In this document: piece by piece, positions 47,268-57,217 of the stretch | Layout: each line of letters starts with the position of its first letter | How positions within the stretch are numbered: position 1 is the first letter of the stretch | Assembly (NCBI GenBank): GCA_964036315.1 | Contig: OZ038487.1 | Location: 57,733,234 to 57,797,233, forward strand | Direction: 5' to 3' | DNA from: Acanthosepion esculentum | Lineage: Eukaryota; Mollusca; Cephalopoda; Sepiida; Sepiidae | DNA: 64,000 nucleotides | Notes under the pieces: model-generated | Told to the model about the DNA's origin: nothing | The model's database searches: none | The model's input: only the letters and a program-made list of their open reading frames with translations | Made by a program: the position numbers and the translations under genes

Positions 47268-47491
47268 TCCTGAAAAAATTATTTCGGTTGAGCTGTCTGT
47301 GGAGGAAGTGTGCGTTTGTAAACAATGACTATTACGGCTAATAATGTAAGACACTTCGGTAAATCGAATAGAGTTCTTTCAGTTACTGTGTGTTTACCGA
47401 AAAATAAATATGCTTAAATTCACCTTCATCCCTGCCGACGTCTATCCACACTGATGAGCTGTGATACAGCGAAACAGTCTGTCTGTCGAGG

Positions 47492-47494
<3 letters not shown>
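47266..47494 (+). repeat. SINE-like repeat family F, copy 2
   Basis: Colinear with 14888-15182 but lacks its tRNA-like insert. Bounded on both sides by (TA)n (47218-47265 and 47495-47543). Confidence 0.8.

Positions 47495-47543
<49 letters not shown>
47495..47543. repeat. (AT)n microsatellite
   Basis: About 24 AT units after family F. Confidence 0.95.
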
Positions 47544-47546
<3 letters not shown>

Positions 47547-47669
47547 TATAATGCCCAGCTACTCGTTTCCGGACAAACCCGTACATTAGGGCGGCTGGCC
47601 TTGTTCCACACCCAGAGATTACACCTGTGGTTTAGACTGCACTTATGCTAAACCAATCTTAGTTAAAAT

Positions 47670-47760
47670 TTATTGGAGAGAGCGCATACTCTGGCGTGAT
47701 CACCAGTTTGATCTAAGCCGGTACGCACACACGATCGGTCACAGTGACATTGTAATCTTG
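47670..47760 (+). repeat. SINE-like repeat family I, copy 2
   Basis: Matches 45411-45490 as described there; remaining extent unclear. Confidence 0.5.
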
Positions 47761-47995
47761 TAATAGCGCGACCATCGGCTGCCACTGAATAGTTATGTCT
47801 ACTTAAATTCGCCCATAAGGCTTTGGTTGACCCGTATTATGGTTTTCAGGCACATTTCAAAAGGTGTGCCGCATGCTGCGATCGCCTCCCCAGAGCGATA
47901 ACATCAAGAATTTACCTTCCTAACCCATCCCCAATTCGAATCCGTGTCTAATGGTCGCAAAGTGGATGTTCTAACGACTCACCCAACATAATACA

Positions 47996-48018
47996 CTCGC
48001 GTGCGCTCGCGCGCACGA

Positions 48019-48082
<64 letters not shown>

Positions 48083-48093
48083 GCACACACACA
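47996..48093. repeat. Alternating GC/CA tract
   Basis: Begins with a GC-alternating near-palindrome (gcgctcgcgcgcacgagcgc) and continues as (CA)n for about 65 bp. Alternating purine-pyrimidine throughout most of its length. Confidence 0.9.
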
Positions 48094-48221
48094 AAGAAAT
48101 ATTGAAATATTTTTGCCATTGACCAACAATAAGATATCGTAGAGAAAGCAGCGTTTTACTGTTTTTTACACTTTAATATAAATTGCAAAAAAATCAACTG
48201 ATTCCTTCAAAAGATCGTGTT

Positions 48222-48703
48222 GGGAAAAAGTTTTCATGGGTCACTGTTTGAATAAAAAGAAAATAGAGAAAAGACATGGTGTGTTCAAATAAAATGATAA
48301 TTACACAAATTTTAACTGTAATTCCTTATCAGGAAGTAAAAGTTAGAATGCCAATACTCTTGGGAAAGGGTATAAATCCTCTCCTACGTAATCACTCAGG
48401 TGTTGGTTAAATAGGAGATAAAACTGAGTTTTTTAAGATCAGGTGGTAACCAGTCAATATTCAAAACTGTGGAGAAGACAGCAGGAAGCTACTCTACTAT
48501 ATTTCTAAAGAAGCCATGGCAATTTGCAGGTATTCAAGAAAGGAAAGCTGTTGTGGAAAGATTCCTTGGGTCATTGTTTGAATAAACAAAATTGAGAGAA
48601 AAGATTATAGCATGTTCAAATAAAATGATATTATTTATCTTAAACGTAAGATACACAAATTTTAACTGTAATTACTCATCATGAAATGAGAGTTAGAAAG
48701 TTC
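48222..48703. repeat. Direct duplication of about 125 bp, spacing about 340 bp
   Basis: 48222-48347 and 48560-48703 align: gggtcactgtttgaataaa, gtgttcaaataaaatgata, acacaaattttaactgtaat and aagttagaa. Copy 2 has a 20-bp insertion. The interval holds ggttaaataggagataaa-type sequence similar to the SINE H body. Confidence 0.75.
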
Positions 48704-49093
48704 TCTTTGACTGTAAGGAAATAAACATGAATATTCTTTTAGTGAGGAGGAGAGAACGTGAAGTTGGGAGACAAGGTCAAAGGGCGTCCGCAGTTGATTT
48801 GATGATAGAGGTTGACTAGTGTCTCTTTACTGCTCTCAGTTCTTCTGCTGAGTTGAATAAATGTTTGTTTTTTATGGTCTTCTGTAGGCTCCATATGTGT
48901 TTGCTTATTTACTGGCGGGAGCTTATTATAATGGGTATTTATTTTTATTAATTTGAAAATTTGAAATCTGTTTAAAACCTGGAAGGATGCGCGTAGCCTT
49001 TGCGCGGTGTGTTTAATTTTGTCATTTGCTCTTTGGCTTTGATGTTATTTAATTCCGCCTACTCTACAAGCAGGGCGTTACTTTTAAACCATC

Positions 49094-49095
<2 letters not shown>
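48704..49095. other. No gene seen
   Basis: T-rich, unrecognised. Confidence 0.45.

Positions 49096-49150
<55 letters not shown>
49096..49150. repeat. (AT)n microsatellite
   Basis: About 27 AT units. Confidence 0.95.
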
Positions 49151-49151
<1 letters not shown>

Positions 49152-49254
49152 TAGTTACTTGCAGACGTTCATACACGATTAGATAATTAAAAGCAAAATT
49201 TTAAATACTTCCAAAAAATTATTAATCAAATGCATAGTCTCTATTTAGTTTTAA

Positions 49255-50010
49255 CAATTGTCTCCCAACGTTCTACTGCCTTCTTTCTTGGTGCCATTTT
49301 AGTAGAAACTTCGTATGTTTTTTGGGAGAAGGTTGTGAGATAATTTTCGACTTACTGTACGGAGCCAATTTTTATCATTTAAATTGTTCTTCAGACACAG
49401 GAAGAAAGGACAATTCGAAGGAGACACTTCAGGAGAATACGTTACTTGATACAGAGTATCCCATTTTAACACTTCAAGCATCTGCAACGTCTGTTAGGAT
49501 CTTGCATTGTCCTGTTGTAAAATGACATCGAACCTTTTTCTTGAATAGCCTCATTGAGATTGATGAGTTGGTCAACAATACCTGTTTGCAGTTATTGTGG
49601 TGCCGGCTGTAAGAAGTGAATTATCTCACTGCAATCCCAGCACACGGACAGCAACAGCTTCATTGCAGACAAGTCGGTTTTAGCTGCGGTTTTAACATGT
49701 TCACAAGTTTGTTTTCAGCTTCGTTCGCTTAGAAAATTATCATAAACGAACCATTTTTCATCGCCTGATACAATTCTGTTCAATGAGCAATGAAATAGCT
49801 GCATCGAGCTTTTTAAGAGAATGTGGCATAAACGTGTCGAGTTTTCAAAGTCACTTCAAATAGACTTTCAAACCGTTAACAATCTCTTCAGCCTGAATGT
49901 TAGGTTTATTCTCAAAGATGGCAAGCAGATCGTCTTTATTGACATCAGAAGGTCGCTCGGAGTGGAGTTGATAATTCATGTTAAAATCACCCTAAATTCC
50001 TCAAACAAAT
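49255..50010 (-). pseudogene. mariner transposase relic, different lineage
   Basis: Minus strand, several frames: RPSDVNKDDLLAIFENKPNI (linker after the HTH), SGDEKWFVYDN (first catalytic Asp kept), WDCSEIIHFLQPAPQ, LQQDNARS (second Asp kept) and YSPEVSPSNCPFFLCLKNNL, where the third catalytic position of the usual PSDY motif is Asn. Ends with W-rich VERWETIVK. Many frameshifts. N-terminus and terminal repeats not found. Much older than the copies at 13598 and 50205. Confidence 0.75.
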
Positions 50011-50073
50011 TTTGACTGCACTTCCGACGTTTACTTATTTCTGAAATTCATAGACCATAATATGTCGAAAGTT

Positions 50074-50075
<2 letters not shown>

Positions 50076-50113
<38 letters not shown>

Positions 50114-50206
50114 TTAATTTACGGGGATTGTATATAGACAGACTCATTGATAGATAAACAGAAAGCTCGATAAATGTAAACAAAGATAGATAGATAGATA
50201 GATATT
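50076..50206. repeat. (TA)n and (GATA)n tracts
   Basis: TA 50076-50111; GATA units 50187-50205 directly before the mariner. TA of the last unit is the probable target site. Confidence 0.85.
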
Positions 50207-51487
50207 AGGTCATCCCATAAGTTCTGTCCGAATTATAAATTTTTGTTAAATTGTACGAAATTTAAATAGTATTTTATATTGTCTAATGGAGCTGAACATT
50301 ATTTTTGTTCAGATGCATTTAAACTGATCAAATTTTATTTCAGAGAACAATAAAATTAAATTGTGTTTGATAAATACCCGACTATCATGGAAGTACCCAA
50401 GAATTATTTGAGGCACATAATGCTTTATGAGTTCAAGAAAGGAAACTCAGCAGCCGAAGCTAGAAACATTCATTCAGTTTATGGAGAGGAATGTGTTAAT
50501 GAAAGAACTTGCAGAAGATGGTTTGCAAAATTCAGAGGTGGAGATTTCACCCTTGAATATGAAGATCGAACCGGACGTCCAGTTGAGTTTGATGAAAAGC
50601 TTCTTGAAGCAGCCCTTGAAGAAAATGCTGCTTTATCAGTTGAGGAATTGGCAGTGGTTCTCAGTTCAAACCATACAACTGTTTAGCGTCATCTTCAACA
50701 ACTTGGAAAAGTTCCTAAACTTAGAAAATAAGTGCCTCATGAATTGTCTGAAAACAACCTCAAATCCCGAGTGGACATCTGCTGTTCTCTCCATTCTCGC
50801 CAACTTGTTTCACCTTTTTTGGATAGACTTGTGACTGGGGACGAAAAATGGATCTTTTATCGAAATGTTAAGTGTCCTAGACAGTGCCTTGGTAAAGTGG
50901 AAGAACCCCAGCCACAGCCGAGAATGGAACTTCATGGGCAAAAGTTTCTTCTTTCAATCTGGTGTGATTGTCAAGGAATAATCCACTTTGAATTCTTACC
51001 ACCTAATGCAACAATTAATGCTCAAATATACTGTCAGCAATTAGAGCGTTTGAACCAAGCTTTGAGGAAAAAAGACCTGCTCTAGTGAATCGAAAACGGG
51101 TGATGTTTCATCAGGACAATGCACGACCACACACAGCAAGAATCACGTCACAAAAGATCGAAGAACTTGGTTGGGAGAAAATTCCTCATCCACCTTATTC
51201 TCCCGAACTTGCTCCTTCAGACTACCATTTCTTTCATAGCTTACAGAATCATTTGGAAGAAACAGCTTTTGTAACACAGGAAGAGGTTAAAACTGACATT
51301 AGTGAGTTCTTCGAATCAAAGCCAAAAGAATTTTACAGTAATGGAATTAGTAAGCTTGTTAATAGATGGAAGGAAGTCATAGATAATCAGGGAAAATATA
51401 TTGTTGATTGAATCTGCAATTAAATGTACCATTTGGTCACTTGTTTTCTTTATTCCAAATTCGGACAGAACTTATGGGATGACCTGA
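50205..51487 (+). mobile_element. Nearly complete mariner element, copy 2
   Basis: 1283 bp, the usual mariner length. Left end ttaggtcatcccataagttc, right end complementary (cttatgggatgacctga). TA duplicates flank both ends (50203-50204 and 51488-51489). Internal sequence is closely similar to copy 1. It carries the pseudogene 50363-51411. Confidence 0.95.
50363..51411 (+). pseudogene. mariner transposase (DD34D), two stops and a frameshift
   Basis: Starts MFDKYPTIMEVPKNYLRHIM; copy 1 lacks this upstream extension because of a stop. HTH region ERTCRRWFAKFRGGD. Catalytic VTGDEKW, FHQDNARPH and PSDYHFF are all present with 34 residues between the last two. In-frame TAG at 50684-50686, where copy 1 encodes His, and TAA at 50729-50731, where copy 1 encodes Cys. 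One A is missing from the A run 51068-51073 (six against a frame-keeping seven), which shifts the C-terminal third. A codon is deleted in the Ala-rich AAEARN segment. Non-functional. Confidence 0.93.
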
Positions 51488-52244
51488 TAGATAAAGAATT
51501 TACGGGGACTGATTGATAGAGCGAATCACTCACAGTAGATAGCTAGATTGATTGATAAATGGAATGAAGAGAACGGATTGTATTTATGCACGACAAAAAG
51601 CCAAATGAGAGAAACTGATGAATCATGAGCGAATGACGCCGTGAGAAATGTAAGATGGAATAGCAGAATAAGCGACACTTTTATTCCAACGTTTTGTGGA
51701 ATGTCGAGTATAATATGTTTAAAGAAGATGGCAGCGTAAATTGATAAGTTAACACAATCATAGCACAATGTAGAAAATGTTACTCCATCGATAAAGAAGA
51801 AAAAAAATGGAGAATAAAAATCACTTAATCTTAAAAGGAAAGGAGAGATAAAAAATGAATGAACGAATATAAATAGTATAATCGTCAACAAGAATTTGAT
51901 TTCGTGCAAAGATTGAAAATGTAAATACAGTCTCTGATCATAAATTCATAGCTCTGCAAAGAAAATGTCTTCCAATTTGAATGAGTTCTTCCATATTTCG
52001 TAAAGTCTCCGCAAAGTTTTCATTTCCATACAGGCAATCATTAAGAAATCAAATAATATTACAGGCTGCAAATAAATCCTATATTCCTATACATATCTGC
52101 ATCACTATTTCATATTACTTTAAACATTATACTTAATGGATACATGAGATTGAGCAGACATCGTTGTCTTTTAAATGGTGTGAATTTACATCTACCAGCC
52201 TCTGCCTTCGAATGTTTTGTAGCAAAATCATGCCTTCCGGCGGA
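51488..52244. other. No gene seen
   Basis: Begins with GATAGAT-type words continuing the microsatellite on the left of the mariner. Otherwise unrecognised AT-rich sequence. Confidence 0.45.
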
Positions 52245-52400
52245 TGTACGTTATGGCGTAATGAATGCTGGATCGGAATGAGAACTCGGAGAGCCGAGTT
52301 CAAATTCCAGTCGGGTTCGTTACATTCACTTACGCGCAAATAACCTTGGGAAAGCTATGGATCCGAGTCTCCTCCCCCCACCCCAGTTGGTTGAATATCT
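52245..52400 (+). repeat. SINE H head fragment
   Basis: ggatgtacgttatggcgtaa, gaactcggagagccgagttc and aaattccagtcgggttcgtt, then attcacttacgcgc. Homologous to the second tRNA-like module at 41150-41240 and to 57750-57860. Confidence 0.7.
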
Positions 52401-52409
52401 GATTGAAAA

Positions 52410-52660
52410 TATGAGCTACTGTCACAAAGATGTTAAGCAGCTAACTGGAGTCTCGTGTTGGCATGGAATACATTAGAGAAAAGAAATCCTTGTTTAAAAA
52501 CGAGACGAAACGATAATAACGTATATATGGGAGAAAATATTAGGTTGGTGCAAAAATAATGTCGTTTTTTGACGTTCAACTTCATGTGAGAAAACGACAT
52601 TATTTTTGCACCAACCTAATACGAGTATGGCTGTCGATGATTTTGCATAATATGACGCAT
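52410..52660 (+). repeat. Dispersed repeat family D, copy 1, with MITE insertion
   Basis: gttaagcagctaactggagt, ctcgtgttggcatggaatac, aacgagacgaaacgataata, acgtatatatgggagaaaat are shared with 53185-53340 and 56075-56230. Interrupted by the 80-bp MITE at 52540-52619. Confidence 0.8.
52540..52619. mobile_element. 80-bp MADE1-like mariner MITE
   Basis: Near-perfect palindrome. Left end ttaggttggtgcaaaaataa and tgtcgtttt; the right end is its reverse complement. TA duplicated on both sides (52538-52539, 52620-52621). The paralogue at 53299-53310 (gagaaaatacgag) shows the same site without the insert. Length and ends match the human MADE1/Hsmar1 MITE pattern. Transcribed, it would fold into a long hairpin. 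Confidence 0.93.
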
Positions 52661-52722
52661 ATATGGCAGTGAATACTGGATATTCTTCTCACAGACGAAG
52701 AAGAGACTTGAAGCAAACTAGG
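52655..52722 (+). mobile_element. LINE family A short fragment
   Basis: atatggcagtgaatactgga, tattcttctcacagacgaag and aagagacttgaagcaa correspond to YGSEYWIFFSQTKKRLEA. Joined to family D upstream and SINE H body downstream. Confidence 0.7.
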
Positions 52723-52724
52723 TT

Positions 52725-52835
52725 GGCAACCAATCTACCGCAAAAAGAAACGGGAATCTTCTGCCTAGTCAGTCATGGATCGAAAGAGACATGATCGCCC
52801 ATGCATGTATCACGTATGACAGGTGACTGATGCCT
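52725..52835 (+). repeat. SINE H body fragment
   Basis: ggcaaccaatctaccgcaaa, tctgcctagtcagtcatgga and gatcgcccatgcatgtatca match the body at 41330-41440. Also part of the inverted duplication arm. Confidence 0.7.
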
Positions 52836-52999
52836 TCTGGGATGCATCTACTTCCGCAGTAATACATTAATATCTTAGTAAATACGTTAATATAAGGTCC
52901 TCCGTTTTTTACCGAAATAAAGTATGCGGATCTATAGTTATATTTTAATAACAAAAGGAACAACCTTAACAGGCAAATTACAAATTGGTGATACCAAAA

Positions 53000-53460
53000 T
53001 TAAACATGTACGATAACTTAACTATCTGGGAAGATTTTTTTTACAGAGGACGGAAAGTGCAATGCTGAAATCAGAATGCGTACTGTGATAGCGAAAGATG
53101 CCTTCCAAAAGATAAAAATATTAAGGAACACAGACATTTCATTAGAAACAAAGAAGAGAGCAGTGTTATGAATTGTTTATGAGTTACTGCCACAAAAGAG
53201 TTAAGCAGCTAACTGGAGTCTCGTGTTGGCATGGGATCCATTAGAGAAAAAGCCTCGTTTAAAACGAGACAAAACGAGAATAACGTATATGTGGGAGAAA
53301 ATACGAGCGTGTCTGTCGAGGATTTTGCACAATATCACACATCTTCGTTTAATCCAAGTACAATGTGAATGTTGGATATTCTTCTCACAGACGAAGAAGA
53401 GATTTGAAGCAATAGAAATGTTGTTCTATAGAAGGATGCTGCCAATATCATAGAACGAAG
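53000..53460 (+). mobile_element. LINE family A fragment interrupted by family D
   Basis: Pieces NAEIRMRTVIAKDAFQKIKI and RNTDISLETKKRAVL, then family D (53185-53340), then QVQCECWIFFSQTKKRFEAI and EMLFYRRMLPIS. This matches the C-terminal RT region of endonuclease-RT LINEs (YGCECWT..K.RLEA.EMWFYRRML.ISW). Confidence 0.85.
53185..53340 (+). repeat. Dispersed repeat family D, copy 2 (MITE-free)
   Basis: Colinear with copy 1, without the MITE: gtgggagaaaatacgagcgt at 53292-53311 is the empty site. Confidence 0.85.
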
Positions 53461-53629
53461 ATTTTAGCAATGTTGGAGTTTTAGAGAAAATTAAAACAAA
53501 AAGTACATTTATCTGTCTATATCTCTGAGATGAGGTATTATGATTATTTACACTATTTACATTATTCGGGCTGTTATCCTGATCTTTATTGCCATATTCA
53601 GAAGATTTCGTCCGTTGTACACCCCGGCC

Positions 53630-53860
53630 TTCTTCAGGTGAGTGGAATTTCGAACCGAACCCCTTATTTAGTCAACCAGGGTAGATTGTTCAAGTTCCAC
53701 GTGCCATGCCTCTTCCGGATGTCTCAGTTATTTTCCCTAAACTCAACTCTCCAATTTTTTTTGGTTCACCATTGCTGTTGCCTGGTATTGAACTCACATC
53801 TCTTTGTGTCTAGTCACTGGAACTAACCAACGTTGTTATCCACATTCTGATTTCAGCGTC
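53630..53860 (-). repeat. Candidate tRNA-like SINE
   Basis: On the minus strand gtgagttcaataccaggc (B-box-like, complement of 53777-53795) and ggttcggttcgaaattccac (complement of 53642-53662) look like two T-arm regions. Lies in the spacer of the inverted duplication. Confidence 0.4.
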
Positions 53861-54179
53861 ACACATTCTGTGCGCTGTTACCCCCCCACCCCAAAAAAAA
53901 CTTTCCAGATAGTTAAGTTATTGTACTTGTTTAATTTTGGTATCACCAATTTATAATTTGCCTGTTAAGGTTGTTCATTTTGTTAATAAAATATAATTAT
54001 AGATTCGCATACTTTATTTCGGGAAAACGGAAGACCTTATATTGACGTATTTACTAAGATATTAATGTATTACTGCGGAAGTAGATGCATCCCAGAAGGC
54101 AACAGTCAAGTGTCATACGTGATACATGCATGGGTGATCATGTCTCTTTCGCTTTATGACTGACTAGGCAGAAGATATG

Positions 54180-54885
54180 TCCTTGAGTGGATTAAATAAT
54201 TAGATAGTTTTCATGAAGTTTTTATGTTACGATTCGGAGCATATCTTGTGAAATTTGGTAATAGCCCGAGAAAAAAATATTAAAAGAAAATATCTGATGA
54301 TATGTCGCTCTTAGTAGGATGAGAAATAAGCAGACTCTAAAATTACACATTGGATCTACGGACAGTCAAGTATTACTCAGACCTTGAAAAGTTTACACAA
54401 AATATATTGTGCTTCGGGAACTTTTGCAGGATACATAATTTTGGTGTAACATTTATGAGGATAATATACGGATATCTTTCCTTAGGTGTTTATAAATTGT
54501 ACATTGTTCACTTATTGACGTTAACAACGAATTATTTGAAATTACAAAATTGTACTTGGATTAAACGAAAATTACTTACAGTATAATACATATTACTTAT
54601 AATACATTCCTTCTTGCCGTCAATTTTGACGGCACGGGTAAATTAGTAAGCATATAATGCAGATAAGTTGAGTAGTTTTCCTTTTTTTGTTGCATTAAAC
54701 TGTACCAGAAATCTTATCTCTTTTGCTTAGATAATTATGATTCTTCCATTGTTGTAATCTGTCAGGGTAAGAGTTCGTGTTAAGCTTTATTAATGTTAAT
54801 ACACTGATGGTCTTCTACAAGGGATTTGCATGTTTTTTGTATTAAAATTTGTCAGAATTACCAGAGATTATAACATAGAAAAGTT
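54180..54885. other. No gene seen
   Basis: AT-rich, unrecognised. Confidence 0.45.
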
Positions 54886-54889
54886 TCAT

Positions 54890-55205
54890 TAAAAACAGAG
54901 AAAAGAGTACTGAACTGTTACATCATATCAGTCCTCCTATATGGCAATGAACACTAGGCAATCTTCTCACAGATGAAGCAGCGACTTGAAGCAACATAAA
55001 TGTTGTTCTACAGAAGGATACTGAGAATACCATGGACAGAACATCTGAGCAACAACAAAGTTTGAGAGAAAATGGAAACAAAACGACACTTAACATCAGA
55101 AAGAGACAGTTGAACTTTCTAGGATGCAAGTCGACTTGGAAAATTTGATACTCACAAGGCAGATTGAAGTTAAGCGGGATGAGGGGAGAAAACACATAAC
55201 CTATC
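54890..55205 (+). mobile_element. LINE family A C-terminal fragment
   Basis: aaaagagtactgaactgtta, catatcagtcctcctatatg, cagcgacttgaagcaacata, ttgttctacagaaggatact, gacagttgaactttctagga: the KKRVLNCY..SVLLYG / RLEAT.MLFYRRILRIPWTE / RQLNFL blocks. A small deletion after ctaggatgcaag removes the HIMRKxGLE part. Confidence 0.85.
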
Positions 55206-55559
55206 TAGAGATCTTCAGCAATTATTTTTTAATCAATTCATCCCAAGGAAGGCGATAATGCGGCTGAGACGCAAGCGTCTGCTGTCAGTGAAAAAGAATG
55301 GAAAGGAAACCCAATAGGAAACAAAAGATAAACATCTACCCTGTTCAGAAGACCTCGGAGGAGTGTGAACCAGATGATAGTCGAGTTTACCTAGCTCTTT
55401 TGATAAAATAAACTAAAATATAAATAAACCGATAAATAGTAAATAAAGGTTTAGAATTTAGGTGGGGGTGTTAGAAGAATAAAGTTGAAGTAGAATTTAG
55501 AAGAAACCAGAAAATCCACTCCTAAAGCAGAAACACGTGATAAACTTCTACTCCTGTTC

Positions 55560-55740
55560 AAAAGGAGAGGTATTAGAAATATGCGATAGATTAACCTATC
55601 TACAATGACGGGACAAGGTTTAGGACAGATAACAAAAAGCCAAAATTTATAAAGAGCTATAAAGAATAGGAAATTGTGGAGAGACATGATCGCCAACGTC
55701 CTGAAGGGACACCGCACACAGAAGAAGAAGAATATATGAA
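55560..55740 (+). mobile_element. LINE family A 3' end with GAA-rich tail
   Basis: tgacgggacaaggtttagga, ctataaagaataggaaattg, tggagagacatgatcgccaa, cgtcctgaagggacaccgca, then gaagaagaagaa. Corresponds to TGQGLGQITKSQNL..NRKLWRDMIANVLKGHRT and the 3' tail. Confidence 0.8.
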
Positions 55741-55779
55741 TCCATTCTTCTGTATCCATTTACCTTGTGGGATATTTGT

Positions 55780-55878
55780 TTTAAGTACATAGATGTGCTT
55801 TTAAGTACATAGACGTGCTTTTAAGTACATAGACGTGCTTTTAAGTACATACACGTGCTTTTAAGTACATAGACGTCT
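55780..55878. repeat. 20-bp minisatellite, five units
   Basis: Units of ttttaagtacatagacgtgc, nearly identical. Confidence 0.95.
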
Positions 55879-56074
55879 GAAAATGAGTCGCTCTTTTTCA
55901 ACGTCATTGCTATATGTGTCTGTATCCAAGTGTATACCTTGCCCGAAGATTCTGCCAGTTTTAAAATATGTGAAAATTCGATTGTTCTGAAAAAGGTACG
56001 CCGGATCTTCTAATGTAACGAATATTCGTATTAATACAATCAAGCGACTGCCTAAAGACTTTCAATCCAAGCGA

Positions 56075-56230
56075 GAGTTACTGCCACAAAGGAGTTAAGC
56101 AGCTAACTGGAGTCTCGTGTTGGCATGGAATCCATTAGATAGAGAAAAATGACTCGTTTAAAAACGAGACGAAACGAGAATAACGTATATATGGGAGAAA
56201 CAGTGTGTCTGTTGATGTTTTGCTCTGTGT
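56075..56230 (+). repeat. Dispersed repeat family D, copy 3
   Basis: gttactgccacaaaggagtt, gtctcgtgttggcatggaat, aaaaacgagacgaaacgaga, acgtatatatgggagaaaca. Followed by unrelated sequence rather than LINE A. Confidence 0.8.
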
Positions 56231-56750
56231 TGAATTGACGCTGCATAAAGTAAGGGATCAGGCAGACGACAGAGGAATTTTGCTTTTGGAAATTAAAGTT
56301 TCGAAATTGCAAGTCGAGACACGATTTCTCTCACAGACATTTAACTCAATTTATAATTAATTACATTACTGACGGACTGAGTGTTGTCTCCTGAATTTGG
56401 ACGTAAAATTCTTTGAAAGGCTTTCAAAGTTGGAATTTCTAAAGAGGTGTAGCATAAAAAAAATACCGATAAAAGGATTTGGTTCCAACGACTTATGAAC
56501 TGAAAGCTTTCAACCCCGACCAATAAGGGATTTCTAAAGTTTTCAGTTCGACTAAGAAGGAATTACAAAATAAGTTCTGGTGTTTAGGTCACTTCATCAG
56601 ATTCGAGCGAAGAAGGTCGGACTGAGTACCTTTAAATGACCCTCCGATAGGAGAGTGACTCATTGTGTCTTTTTGGGCTAACGATTTCCGCTCTCCTTTT
56701 GAAGAGGAGTAGAAGTTTATCACGTGTTTGCTGCTAAGAAAGTTGGTTCA
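56231..56750. other. No gene seen
   Basis: Mixed composition, unrecognised. Confidence 0.4.
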
Positions 56751-56755
56751 CTGTG

Positions 56756-57215
56756 TCATACTAGACACTTTTTCTCACCGGAATCTATCTTACACATTTA
56801 CAAGTCTACAATTCGGCCATGCACTGGATATTGCCAGTGCTTCTGCTATCTATTTAGAGGTTCAAATAAGAACATGCAATGTTATCAGTCCTGACATCTC
56901 GTCTTCAGACACTTTCCCACCGCCATATTGTAGCTTCCGTTTTCCTTTTTTTTTTCTATAAATATTTTCATGGTAATTGTTCTGATCAGCATTCCTCTTT
57001 GATGGTGCCTTAACTTTGCAAATTTAAGCGCAGTACTAGATTGGCGAAAAGATATCATCATTTTACAGCTGAAATGGCTAGATGCAACCGTACGTTCTCA
57101 GATAACAGTTTCTCTCTCTCTCATTTCTCACTTGTGGAACTCTCTTCTAGCTTCTTGCTTTCCAGTCAACTTTGATCTTCTAAAAAATTAAATGTGATTT
57201 AAATTTGGTTCTCTC
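56756..57215 (+). mobile_element. LINE fragment, RT C-terminus (family B)
   Basis: atactagacactttttctca, acaagtctacaattcggcca (YKSTIRP), tttcatggtaattgttctga (FHGNCSD), tttacagctgaaatggctag (FTAEMARCN), cttgtggaactctcttctag (LWNSLLASCFP). Frameshifted. Confidence 0.8.
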
Positions 57216-57217
57216 CT

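Larger units (their letters stand above)
52756..54178. repeat. Inverted duplication, arms of about 285 bp
   Basis: Arm 1 52756-53042, arm 2 53893-54178 reversed, roughly 90 percent or better by eye. Both arms contain SINE H body, about 170 bp of unassigned sequence (gatgcatctacttccgcagt, accttaacaggcaaatta) and the start of a LINE A segment (aacttaactatctgg). The spacer is about 850 bp. Confidence 0.85.
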
